64,000 nt of DNA. It comes from Arachnopeziza araneosa. Lineage: Eukaryota > Ascomycota > Leotiomycetes > Helotiales > Arachnopezizaceae. Shown piece by piece: positions 1 to 10,792 of this stretch (positions within the stretch are counted from its first letter, which is position 1; each line of letters opens with the position of its first letter). The translations under genes and the position numbers were made by a program. Location of the stretch: NCBI GenBank assembly GCA_003988855.1, contig QYAI01000025.1, positions 62,001 through 126,000 on the forward strand, read 5' to 3'. The notes beneath the pieces are model-generated. The model made no database searches, was not told where the DNA came from, and worked only from the letters and a program-made list of their open reading frames with translations.

Positions 1-499
1 TTCTCACTTTTAGGCATACGCGAGAGTGAGGTACAAAGTGGCTGTGCTTTACGCGGCCTCTTTGTATCAGCAGGCCCGTTCCAATGAGGGAAGCGAGTTT
101 TCTCACGTTTATTCAAGCCATGGAATGGTAGAAGCTCAATCTTTAAGCGGAAGAATAGTGGAATAACAAATATGCAACACAATCTAGCAGAGCAAAGGAG
201 GCGTACATTTGGAAGGATGTGGGTGTTACATATTTTGTGCTATTATATAAACATGAGCAGTAGCAATTAGGTTTCATCTCAGTCTTGCTCTGTGTGCCTT
301 CTTGCAAACAGACCTCAATACGACGCCAACCATATACTTTGACAGCAAATTATCCGCCCGAGGTCCACCCATCTTTGCAACCATGTACTCCGTGCCTCAC
401 CAAATACATACAAGATACCACTCGCTCAAACGCCAAACACTTTTCGCTTGTTCACAGAGAAGATCCGTGGGACTCCCAAACCCGCAATCAAAGAGAAAT
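1..499. other. Left-edge stretch without a supported gene
   Basis: This is the region downstream of the TRP-like gene on the minus strand, so part of it is probably its 3' UTR. A TATA-like run lies near 241-250, but the short plus-strand frames that follow it look like no known protein and overlap the end of the TRP gene. Confidence 0.5.
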
Positions 500-3400
500 C
501 TATGCATCATGTCGTGTATTGTCCCTGCTAGAAGTGCCGCTTAATCGGCCCCCGTCGACTACCTCCGCTGAGGTGCCCATGTATTGAGGCTTCTCAGACT
601 GGTTAATGGTTTTTATACTGTGCTGATGCACATATCCTAAGCTTGTTTCTCTGTCACCATTGAAATCCGAGGACAGCCTTCCAAGTGCAGAAGAGCCTCC
701 TCTTGAGTGAGAAGTTCCAATATCTCCAGTCCCTCTCGAAGAAACTTCGGAACGGCTGTCTTTGGAGCCCGAACGGTCGAAAGGGAGACGAGATGGGCCG
801 ACATCTAGCGAAGCTTGAGACTCATGTTGACGACGAAATTTTGCCGCCGGATCGGTAAGATCGACACTTAAAGATTTTCTTCTTGAACTCTTCCGTGGCA
901 CAGAAGGTTTCTCAGACGGCATTCGAGATATTTCAGGTACCAGGGGTATACCTGTGGATTGCTTTCGTTGAGAACTAGCTCGTGACGTTGCTTTGGATGG
1001 AAATCGACTTGGCAACTCGATACCGCCACCTGGGATATCTAAACCTGACAAATTCGGAGGCATATCTGATATCCTGACATTTTCAAAATCGTCGTCGGAC
1101 GACTCGTCAACCCGCGAGGCGACAGGACTGACTAAATTCTCGTTCTCACGAGTCGAAGCAGGTGTTGGTTTCAATGCTGGCTCAGTAGAAGGACCAGCAT
1201 GAATATCTTCATCATCAGAGTCAATTGGGCCGTTTCTGACGCCGCCTGTAGCCACAGGAATGCCCTCTGGCGGCGTTTCATCTCCGGGTGCGTTTCTTGC
1301 ACTTGCCATCATATCAGGAGGCATTCTCGAGCTTCGTACGACCTCAAACCCCTTGCCTTTCTCCTTCGTCTTGCCACCAAAAAGTCCCTTGAACCATCCA
1401 GCTGCAGACGCCGCAGGTCCAGTAGGATCAGCTGGACCAGTCTTGATTCGGCGACCGGGCTGCTTATCATTAAGTGCTGGGCCACGCACCCTGTAGTAAA
1501 AGTCAACCTCGCGAGTAGTATAATCAGCTATAGTTCTTCGTGCATCTTGCGGACTACCGTCTAATGGCGTTGAGGTCATAGCGACAGGAGTGACTCTGCC
1601 AGATATGGACGGGCCTTCGTCTACTTGTTCCGGCGGCGAGACAGATTCAGGTTGATCTACCGATTTGTTGCCCCAGTTCCCACTAGTCCATGATCCTCTA
1701 CTTCTCGCAGCCGGAGAATACGCTTCCAAAGTTGGCCGCCGCATCCTTGGTGGTCGGTAATAAGGATCCGCTGCTTCGGCAGCAGACATTCCTATCGTTT
1801 GACCTCTATTGCGACCCACTGAGGAAGGCGCCGCCGCCGCAGAGGGCAAGTAAGAGAAAGTGCTCGCTTCTCCAGGAGTAGTGGGTGTTTGAGAACCGTG
1901 TACACTTCCAAGTTGATGAGGCGGGACTGCCCCAAAAGCATCAATGCTATTCGCATCCATCCCCATGCTTTGTCTACCCAATAGAATCCCAGTACTACCA
2001 GCAGATTGACTTCTCATCCTCCCGTTGTCTATGATATAGGATTTTCTATCCACTTCATTATCTAGAATAGCGGCATTAGAAAGATGGCTCTGTCTGGAAT
2101 GTGCATGTCGCGGTAATCTTTTCGATAATTGTCTCATGCCAAACACTTTTACCAAGCCTCCTCTAGCAGTACCTCCATCGCCACCAGCACCGGCCATCCG
2201 TGCCGCGACTTCGATGATTGTTTGAAGGGCATTAAGTAGAAATCCTAGGATAAGTACAATGGCATGCATTAAAAGGATAGCGTATCCAATCCAGCCTTTT
2301 GGTCCCTCCGTAACTCCAAGAGAAGGTGCAAATGCAATCATAAGAAGTACAGAGGTAAATCTAAAAACCGCAAAGAAAGTATGGAACGCATTCATAGATG
2401 TCGGAGAATGGAATGGTCGGAATGCGTGGAGAGTGAGAACGGTGATGACCTCGCAGATAGCCAAAAGTACAAGCTGAGCGATACCAGATGGCTGTACAGC
2501 ACCAATAGCGACCCCTCTAACAAATGTTAAAAACATTGGGACTAGAGCGAAGGGTGCCGCATCGTCCGAGTATGTGTTATACAATGCACCGTATAGTAGA
2601 ACCGTCTGTAAATCGTCAAACAAAAACGACTTAGGCCGGGTTGACACAATAACATAGAACAACCAGCCGGCAAAGGTGATGATGAAGATCAACATCACCA
2701 CAGCGAGCCCCACAGTAAAAGCAGGAGATTGGTTCGCGACTACCAATTGAAATGTAGACAGAGCTACGATCGGTAGGAGGAAGTAGTTGAATACGACCCG
2801 GATCACATTTCCTACCGATAATGGCATATTCTTCGCTCTCAGATCTTCTTCTTGAGTGTTGTTGATATGTCGATAGGCCCATCTAACAAAGAAGCCAACT
2901 TGAATCAATGTAATAACTGCTGCAATAATGACCAGAAGCCAAATGACCATACCGGCCCAAACGTCGTCTACTGAACCCATGCCAACTAATTGACGAAGTT
3001 TATCAAATCCGTATGTACCGTTGGTAATATATATGCCATCTTGAAGACTTTCTGAGGTTGTGTTACTAACAAAGCTCTGGTTGAACATAAGAGCAGACCA
3101 TGATACTTTGCTCACAATCGGTTGATAGAAACCCGGATAGTTAAGGGTGAGTCCACCAGTCAGAGCTACAAACTGAATATATTGCAAGCAGTCTCCGAAT
3201 CCTGGAGTTACCAAACGGAGTAGGTCTGCATCTCGTCCATAGTTTGAAGTCCAACGAAAAACATCGGACGTTCCCCAGGGACTCCAAATTGCAGCAAAGG
3301 CAGTGGCCGCTCCAACCATGACTAGCACCACCACGGGGATATATTTTATGACGCTGCTCAAGGTAGCACCAAGATCAGGAGTAACCACTGCAGATACGCA

Positions 3401-4103
3401 GCTGATAGGGGTGCCGTTTGCGTCCCCATACTTCACTAAGAGAGTCGCCGTGAGTGAAGTAAATGCGTATGTGGAGTAAAGGTTGTTCGAAAATCCAAAT
3501 GAGGGAAAATCGTATGGGATACTCCTAGATTGAAAAGGTCAGGTCAGCATGAATTTGCATGTAAGAATAAACTGTATCCTACCCATTCACAAAGAAGCTT
3601 GGGGTAAGAGGACAACTCCCATTTACAAGCTGCTGGCAGAAATTGACTCCAGCATTCCATGGCTCGTACGTCAAAACATTTAACTTATTGAAGAGAGTGG
3701 TATATCGGTCGGCACCATCAGGGAATGGAATTTCCTCGATCTTGCCCCCATTCTGTGTGTCGTTGGCAGAGTTCCAGTATCCATCACCCGCAGGTGGGAG
3801 GATCAATCTAGGCAGTTCAACAGTTGACCCAGTTACGTTCCCCCAAACAGTGACATTCAAATTGTGACTCGGATCGGTGGTATTGAAGACGGCGCTCACA
3901 AACTTCGGGACGAATTGTAGCTGAAGGGGCGTGTTGTCCTGAACGCTTTCCGAAAGGCAGTTCTGGAAGTCGACAAATACCGCGGAAACAGGAACGACCC
4001 AGAGGAGAGTAATTACTATTAGAAGACATCCATAGCTGCTCAGAGAGGCTCTCCACGGCGAGCGTGTCGTTGGGCATCCCCTTCTTCCAAACACTGGAGC
4101 CAT
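500..4103 (-). CDS. TRP-like / flavin-carrier family membrane protein with ML-like domain
   Basis: Two exons, 4103-3583 and 3524-500, join across a 58-nt GT..AG intron and encode about 1181 residues. The ATG at 4103 is chosen because it places a hydrophobic signal peptide (about residues 20-41, ending VSA) at the N-terminus; the frame is open further upstream but without a signal. An ML-like lumenal domain with several N-glycosylation sequons and Cys residues follows (about 42-200). About nine hydrophobic helices then span roughly 220-630, the fungal TRP module. The remaining 550 or so residues are a Ser/Pro/Arg-rich, probably cytosolic, disordered tail. Family members (yeast FLC1-3, S. pombe Pkd2/Trp663) act at ER, plasma membrane or vacuole in FAD transport, calcium signalling and wall integrity. 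Which of these roles applies here cannot be read from sequence. The long tail is unusual compared with yeast FLC proteins of about 780-800 residues. Confidence 0.85.
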
Positions 4104-5640
4104 CTTCTCTTGAGATCTCAGGACCTCCCAACAAGTCGCCTCGAGGATATTTGAGCTCTGGGCTCTTAGCTTTGTTTCCCTCGTATCTGCAGCCATTATC
4201 TTTATGTGGCGTGGATCGAACGTTCCGTCATCGTTATCACTAAGATTGAAGGTGTTGGATGCTGGCATAGGGAGCGTCGTAACATCGAGGAAGAGTTCGA
4301 CTGTGGCTCCGCGTGCAAGAAAATGGGCTATCTTTCTTTCATACAGCCATTACAAGCGGGTTGGGCGTCATTGAGCGGCGGTCAAAGTGTCGCAAAAGGG
4401 ATGAGGTTTCGCTCGTACTTTTGGTGTGCCTGGCCGAACCTGAAACTATCCTATCTTAGAAAGAATAGCGATATGAAGCGCCTCAAAGGTACTACTGCAA
4501 GCCACACGATGTTCTGTCTTTTGGAATTGCCAAGGAGAGAGTCGCAGAAGATGTCAAGAAGCGGATTGTGAATTTCACGTTGTTCAAAACCGGATCTCGT
4601 CTCTTTTGTTGGCAGTTAACGATCTAGGAATCATAATGACATGGTCTGTAGCCAAGGCGCATTGATTTACCGCTCCTTAACAGAGTTCGTATTTTTTGAA
4701 GGGCCGTCCAGGGTCATTCACACAGTGGCTGAAGCCAATGGCGGCTAAGCCACAACTTTCAGGTGTCTTCGGCACCCGAACATCAAAACATTTTTAAACT
4801 CACATTATGGCTGACTAGAACTACTGCTAAAATCCTATGCAGTAAGTCATCTTTGGTACGATGAAAGTGTTTATCCAGTGTAATCCTCCTAGACGAGATG
4901 TTAGTGCAGCGAAAAGGCTTGTTTCAATGCACGAGAATAAAGTTCTAGGATGATGGTGGAGGCTTGGAGTCGATCAAAGACATTAGCTATTTTTGGGATA
5001 TCAACCACTAAACATTGAAACCGGTGGGCCTTAAAGGCTCTAGCCGTCGGCCTATAATGCTCTTTGTTTTAGAATCCATTTTTTGATATCAGGAGAACTA
5101 CTTGGCTGGCTGTACTTCAATCTTAGTGACTTTATACAGCACCCTTAGTGACTTTATACAGTCCCTTCTTAGATTAACCTGGAATACTAGTCACTTTAAA
5201 GTTCAATTTGCCAAAAGAAAAAGACGGGGACTTTCTAAACGGATGAGCGCAAAGTCCAACTATTCTAAATATCTGGACTCTGGACTGATGGCAAGTATCA
5301 CGAAGAACTTTATCGCAAAATATTAGATTCAGGAGAGCCTAGACGTTGAGAAGCGCCTAGGTAATGAAACCCGCTTTTATTCATCCTTATCTCCGAGTGT
5401 TACGTCTATGCTAAAGAACCTAGAAGCGCCGTGGATATCATCCTCAAATGCAATGCTATTCCTCTCATAATGCTCATGATGCGAATGCTCCAGAAACTTT
5501 GACCTGTCCAAAAAATATGTACTCCGTCATTCCTATTCATACTCTATCGTCTCACTGACGGAATTCTTGATGCGACCTTGATCGGTGCCGGCAATGCTTT
5601 GCTGAAAAGTTCCAGAGCTATGAAGTCAGTAACACTACAG
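4104..5640. other. Intergenic stretch, 1.5 kb
   Basis: This is the upstream region of the TRP-like gene and the downstream region of the PH-like gene. Only short frames without recognisable similarity occur. A 22-bp unit is duplicated in tandem at 5122-5165. Confidence 0.5.
5122..5165. repeat. Tandem duplication of a 22-bp unit
   Basis: The 18-mer CTTAGTGACTTTATACAG occurs at 5122-5139 and again at 5144-5161, in two adjacent 22-bp units that differ only near their ends. It lies in non-coding DNA. Confidence 0.8.
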
Positions 5641-8600
5641 TCAGCCAAAGGGTCGAGACGTACAAGTTTCATCTTTAAAGAAGATTGTTATATCATCATG
5701 TTCAGCGGGATATTCTGGCATGTCCAAACAGACAAACTCGTGATCAATCCCATCCTCGGTTTGAGATTTTGGCATGGCGAATTTAGCATCGACAATCCGT
5801 AGAGAATGCTTGCCCCCTCGACTAGAGCTCTCAAAAATGTCGGTTGACTTGAGTGCGAAATTCATACAATCCCCATGACTAAAACCTTCGAAAAATGCCA
5901 TGAGCTGTAATAGCTTTTCTCTCTGCACGATTTGCAGCCGTGTGTGTGCCGCATCCCACTTCTTATAAATTGGCACAACCATCCGCCGACGCGAAATGTT
6001 AAAAGAAGTGGCAATGTCATCGAAGAGAACCACGAATCCAGTTAGGGCAGATTGGAATAAGTGGAGTTCAGCCATCGATGGGAAGGTGTAGATACGAGTA
6101 GTCTCAGAGGACTTAACTACATCTAACAAAGTAGCCATCTCTCTTGCTAAGTCTTTTGGAGCTTGTGATTCGGCAATTGAGATAGTCATGTCCTGCTGTG
6201 GTTGTCGTAAGACCTTGAGCTCATTGAGTGTGCTAACATCTAATCGAAATTTGAGTTCCCCAGGGCCAACGTTAAAGCGATCAGTGATTGTCCCAATGTC
6301 GAAGTCCATCGCAACTCGAAGCTGCTCTGACAAAACAGTCTTACGACTTTGGATATCACCGTGGTCAATGTTGATGAAACTAAAGCCTTGCCAGTCGAGT
6401 GATTTCAAACACGGAGGAATCATATCTTTTCTGGCTGTTACTGAGAATGCTTTGATAGGAGCTTCGGCGACAATATCCTCGGCGTCTGCTAGGCAAATGC
6501 CAGTGAGAAGCTTATGGAGTCTAGTACGCTCTTGAACAGAATCAAATGTGAAAACCATGGATTCGTCCGATTTAGAGCCATAGATTCTCATCATAAATGC
6601 TGGCAAGTCCGAATCTCCACGTAGGAAGTTGAAAAGAATCGGATGGTTGGGAACCAAATCCTGGTCAATTCCACGTAAATTTTTCGTCTTTGGGTTTGTC
6701 ACCAAACAAATCCGAAAGCCTCGATGCATTGTACGTGGTCCGGTCGCTGCTTTCTCAACAAATGTTTTTTCATACACACGGAGAAGACAGTGAAGCTGGG
6801 GCTCTTTGGTAAAGTTTGGATGTGAAGTCTGCCCGAAATATTGAAATGTTCGGATAACACTCTCAAATACAAGCTGTTCATCAGGACGATGAAGCATGTT
6901 CCCATGGATTCTATTTTCGTAGTCATATATACTCCATATCGATCTGAAGTCTGATTCAGAGCAATGAAGTCGAAGCGCAAAGCCTCGTGGTAAGCGAATC
7001 TCGATCATATTTTGTTTTGATTGCCATCTAACATCCGCCCATGACGGTCCTTTAGTCTTATCTGACTGGATGACCAAACTCAGAGAACCATCTTGGCTGA
7101 CAACAACTGCTTTAAGAGCTTTCTCTTTCTGGGCACGCACAAGGGAAACTAGAACTGAAGAGCGATATTGATTGGGCGCGCTTTCTTCAGAAAGAACTGC
7201 CTCCAAAAACATTCTACCAAAGTGGAATGAACGAGTCGTATCTCCAAGTGGAAGGGCTTCAGACAAGAGAGTCACAGCAGGAAGTCTTTGACTTGCAAGC
7301 AGTGATCTATCGCCACTGTCTTGCAACCAGATCGTAGTATCTAGCCCCTGTAAAAGTGGAGCGTTTTCAGAATCCGGGGGTAAAAATGAATTTCGTTTCA
7401 TACTCATTGTCAGTTTTCTCAAACCGGATACAATCCCTTCTCGAGAATCTAGGACATCGGCTAGCTGAAGATTAGAACTTGTAGAACCGGGACGAAGCTG
7501 GATTTCTGGGAATGCTGATGTCACAGTCTCTACTATCCATAATGATTTGGCAAGATCTGTATAGGCTTGCTGACGAACAAGAGATTGGTTTTGCTGTACT
7601 TGAGCACCAGCAGGTCTATCTCGAATCGTAGCCTCAAGATTCAGCCTACCTTTGATAAACCACCAAAGCCCTACTCTTACTAACTCCCCTAAAGAACATC
7701 TCGACGTTGGCCTGACCGCTTCCGTAGATAAGCGGAACAGGGTAAACATATGCGCTGTCCGCTTTGAGAATTCAGCCATTGCATCATCTCCAACGGCCGT
7801 TGCAGCCTCTTGGAGGCTTAATGTTGTACTCCTGGATAGGTTGATAGGTCTCTCGGAGGAATAAGCGCTATATGAGCTCTCTGCAGGTGAAGCTTTTGGG
7901 GCGTCAAGCGTTGATGTTCTCGAAAAACCAGCAGGACTTTCGAATAGCTCATTTGGAATCTGAGAGTTATTTGGGGTCTCGGGTCTCGTAAAATTTGAAT
8001 GTGCAGATGTTGCAGGAGATGGAGGAATGTGGACATTGTTCATGGTGTTTATGTGCAACTGTTCCATCGGTTGTGTGTTACCTGGTGTGTCTTCGGAATT
8101 TACATCTGGCCAGGGAATTTGCTCCCCGATTAAAGAGTTGCGAAGGACAAGACCCTCTCCGGACCTCATTTCGGCCTTCACTCGCTCTGCAAAGGATCGT
8201 TTATCAGGTTCAACCCGTCCATTGCCAGGAGCAGCCTCTTTCGGAGCAGCACCATCTGGTACGGTGCTGCTTCGCGTATCTGCAAGCGATTCGAGGCCCG
8301 TTTGTGTTTTACGCAGAGCTCGTGGATGAAGCGAATCCATATTCCCACTTTGCTCTGATGAACTTTGTCTGGAGGAAGGTGGGGTGGTATTTTTGATGTC
8401 CGTCCAAAGATCGGGTTTGCTTAGAGGCTGCGTTTGCGCCCTCCTCCTTGATCCTATCTCAGAGACTGGAGATGTGGCCTCGTCGCCGCCCTCCCCTATT
8501 ACTTCAGGTTGATCCTCGCAAAAGCGCACAAAAAGTCCTTTCCTACTACGCTTCGGACTTGTAGATCTGGGCCGCAACTTTCTCGATGTGTTGACTTCGG

Positions 8601-8817
8601 CAGCGGTTGGCCATCGGCGGGCGCTCGCTGTGTCAATTCGTGCTAAAGGCGTTTGATCGGAAGGATTCGTTGAAGGAGGCATCATATGCAGTTTGTCTGA
8701 AGGACCATGGAGGAACTCGTCCACTTCCATGTCGCTGGTGGGCCGTTTCTCCTGCTTGAACAACTTTCCCATAAATCGTCCCCTATGCTTTTTTTCATTT
8801 TCTTTACCAGCCTCCAT
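5641..8817 (-). CDS. Conserved fungal protein with PH-like modules, function unknown
   Basis: A single uninterrupted reading frame encodes about 1058 residues. The ATG at 8817 (AAGATGG context) is preferred; the frame continues upstream only to a TTG. The first 330 or so residues are basic and Ser/Pro-rich, probably disordered, with short Lys/Arg blocks (KNEKKHRGRF-like and SPKRSRKG). From about residue 345 the protein becomes ordered and contains the tract LVRVGLWWFIKGRLNLE, then alternating beta-rich segments up to the C-terminus. It resembles filamentous-fungal proteins annotated as carrying split PH-like domains. That placement rests on recognition, not a search. No catalytic motif, signal peptide or membrane segment is visible. 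A role at membranes or the cortex is inference only. Confidence 0.7.
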   Translation of the reverse strand: MEAGKENEKKHRGRFMGKLFKQEKRPTSDMEVDEFLHGPSDKLHMMPPSTNPSDQTPLARIDTASARRWPTAAEVNTSRKLRPRSTSPKRSRKGLFVRFCEDQPEVIGEGGDEATSPVSEIGSRRRAQTQPLSKPDLWTDIKNTTPPSSRQSSSEQSGNMDSLHPRALRKTQTGLESLADTRSSTVPDGAAPKEAAPGNGRVEPDKRSFAERVKAEMRSGEGLVLRNSLIGEQIPWPDVNSEDTPGNTQPMEQLHINTMNNVHIPPSPATSAHSNFTRPETPNNSQIPNELFESPAGFSRTSTLDAPKASPAESSYSAYSSERPINLSRSTTLSLQEAATAVGDDAMAEFSKRTAHMFTLFRLSTEAVRPTSRCSLGELVRVGLWWFIKGRLNLEATIRDRPAGAQVQQNQSLVRQQAYTDLAKSLWIVETVTSAFPEIQLRPGSTSSNLQLADVLDSREGIVSGLRKLTMSMKRNSFLPPDSENAPLLQGLDTTIWLQDSGDRSLLASQRLPAVTLLSEALPLGDTTRSFHFGRMFLEAVLSEESAPNQYRSSVLVSLVRAQKEKALKAVVVSQDGSLSLVIQSDKTKGPSWADVRWQSKQNMIEIRLPRGFALRLHCSESDFRSIWSIYDYENRIHGNMLHRPDEQLVFESVIRTFQYFGQTSHPNFTKEPQLHCLLRVYEKTFVEKAATGPRTMHRGFRICLVTNPKTKNLRGIDQDLVPNHPILFNFLRGDSDLPAFMMRIYGSKSDESMVFTFDSVQERTRLHKLLTGICLADAEDIVAEAPIKAFSVTARKDMIPPCLKSLDWQGFSFINIDHGDIQSRKTVLSEQLRVAMDFDIGTITDRFNVGPGELKFRLDVSTLNELKVLRQPQQDMTISIAESQAPKDLAREMATLLDVVKSSETTRIYTFPSMAELHLFQSALTGFVVLFDDIATSFNISRRRMVVPIYKKWDAAHTRLQIVQREKLLQLMAFFEGFSHGDCMNFALKSTDIFESSSRGGKHSLRIVDAKFAMPKSQTEDGIDHEFVCLDMPEYPAEHDDITIFFKDETCTSRPFG

Positions 8818-10792
8818 CTTTGGATATCTTGGTCGAATGACCAAGATATCTTGTGGCCGCAAGGAAATTGAGTAAAATCCACAAGCAAGGAATTTTTCAG
8901 ACCATCTCCTCGCAGGAACAGAGACACATTTAGTAGACCTGTCTTTGTCTTTGAATGTAAGAAAGCATGCAGTGAAGAATGTGTAACCAGTTATGTTGGT
9001 GTTGAACGCATGAACCTACGAATAAACCTGCCCTAGGGGTAGTGGAGCCAGACTTTGGACGTTGCTGGGGCCCGCGCCGTTTCATCTGGACATTTGAAGT
9101 TGGGAATGGGGAAGTTGAAAGAGGACCAATAGCATTTCCTGCCAAGAGGATTACTTTTACACGTGATATCAGATCTGAGAATCCGCCTCAGCGCCTTTCT
9201 TACAATATCTCTAAGTGCGATTGTTTCGAAGGTTTGATAGCCCCTCAGTGGGATCTACCGGTTTTACAGAATTGGTCGCACAGAGTATATTTTTGTTCTG
9301 TACGGTGAAGATTAGACTAAGAGGCTAGGACGCCAATTGGGCTCGCCCAAAAGCCAATTCTAGACTCACCAAATAGCCACCAAAGTAGCTGTTTAAAATA
9401 CATAGCTGGGAGAGATCCATCAAATGGGATATTTTGACTATGGAAGCTGACCTCTAGCTCCCCTGACTATTTTGAAAGGCACTCATATCTTCCCGAAATC
9501 CCGTCTTAAAGGCTAAATATTGAGAAGAGAACTTGAAACCTGCGGTTCACTCATGTCTGGGAAATGGCACGGCCACAGTGAGACAAACGACTTCCAAACC
9601 AGACAACTTGTGTGTTCCCAGGGAGCGCTCACCTTCAGCAAATGAGATGCTGCTAATTTTCATGTTGCTTCTTCGTTGTTCACGTCTCGGAGGGACCGCA
9701 AATCTAGAGCTATCGTGGCACTAAAGGCGCTGCATGTCTCCAATGATTGCTCATTGGTCGAGTTTGAACCGTTGCAGCGATCGGATTTTGACCGCAGAGC
9801 TGTTCATGCAGACATGACGACCATATTCAGGGTCATTTGGCTCAGCCGTATCATGCCTTGACCCATATTGTGCTGTTGATGGTGGCTGGGAGGAGAGATC
9901 TGGTGAAGCGCGAAGCAGCAAGATAAAAACGCCGACTCAGGCGATGCCTGCAGGATTGTGGACCAGGGAAAAGCATGTGGGTGAAGAACATATCCTGTCT
10001 TTGAACCTTGTTCCGCTGAGCTGGGCGATACAGAACACCTAGCCGAAGCAATCTGGAGCAGATCCGAAGGAGATTCGGCCTAGGCGCATCATTGCGGCTT
10101 CTTGGAACCATCCCTTGCCACCAGAACCCTGGCTGCTTTCACGATGATGATGTCTGATCTACCAGACCAGACCATCCCAGCCGTCAATAGGTGTTCGTGA
10201 GCTTCATTTGGATGTGCAACAGCGTTCCTGCTCGTCGTCGGCGAGGGCAGAGTTCCGCTGGTGGGGAAGGGTGAACAAGGTTGTTGTTGCTGCTGCTGCG
10301 TGCGAGTTCTGAGATGCCGATTGTTTGGGGGGAGCGGAGTGCCAAGCACGACGTCACCTTGGGCTGTCGTCACGAATAGAGAATTAACATAACCTCTTGA
10401 TATTTAATTGGGCTCGTCTCCAACTCCACCAGACCTGATTTTTGTCTCGGATATCCCCAAAATCCCAGAGATAGAGGCCAAGAAGAGAGCTCCGCCCGCA
10501 CTCCTTTTAGCGCATTCGTCACATTGAATAGCCCGGATCCCATCGAGCACCTGTACAGCTGGACATGGGTGGTCCCACCTGCAGCTGGCTCTGGCTCTGG
10601 CTCTTCCAAGGCAAAAGCTAGGTACAGAAGGTTTGGCTGAACCCACATCGACTTGCTTCCGCACCATACTTCTTTCCTTTGTGTCAACTTCGGTGCTTTC
10701 AACTCATCCTCGCTGAATGTGCGGTTCCATTTGATCTTATTCGTATGGTCAGCCGGTCAATTGGTTTTGCAAGATAGCTTCCTGCAGCAAAC
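8818..10792. other. Intergenic stretch, 2.0 kb, divergent upstream region
   Basis: This lies between the starts of the PH-like gene (-) and the tricalbin gene (+), so it should hold both promoters. A CAG/CTG-rich triplet run lies near 10279-10300. Short frames such as 10089-10373 and 10370-10702 are low-complexity and unconvincing. Confidence 0.5.

Noticed and set aside
4206..4571. A 121-residue plus-strand frame upstream of the TRP-like gene
   Set aside because: It partly overlaps the likely 5' leader of the TRP gene in antisense and has no recognisable features.
10089..10702. Minus-strand frames with a Gln run upstream of tricalbin
   Set aside because: The Gln run is a CAG-type triplet repeat; no domain or conserved start is visible.
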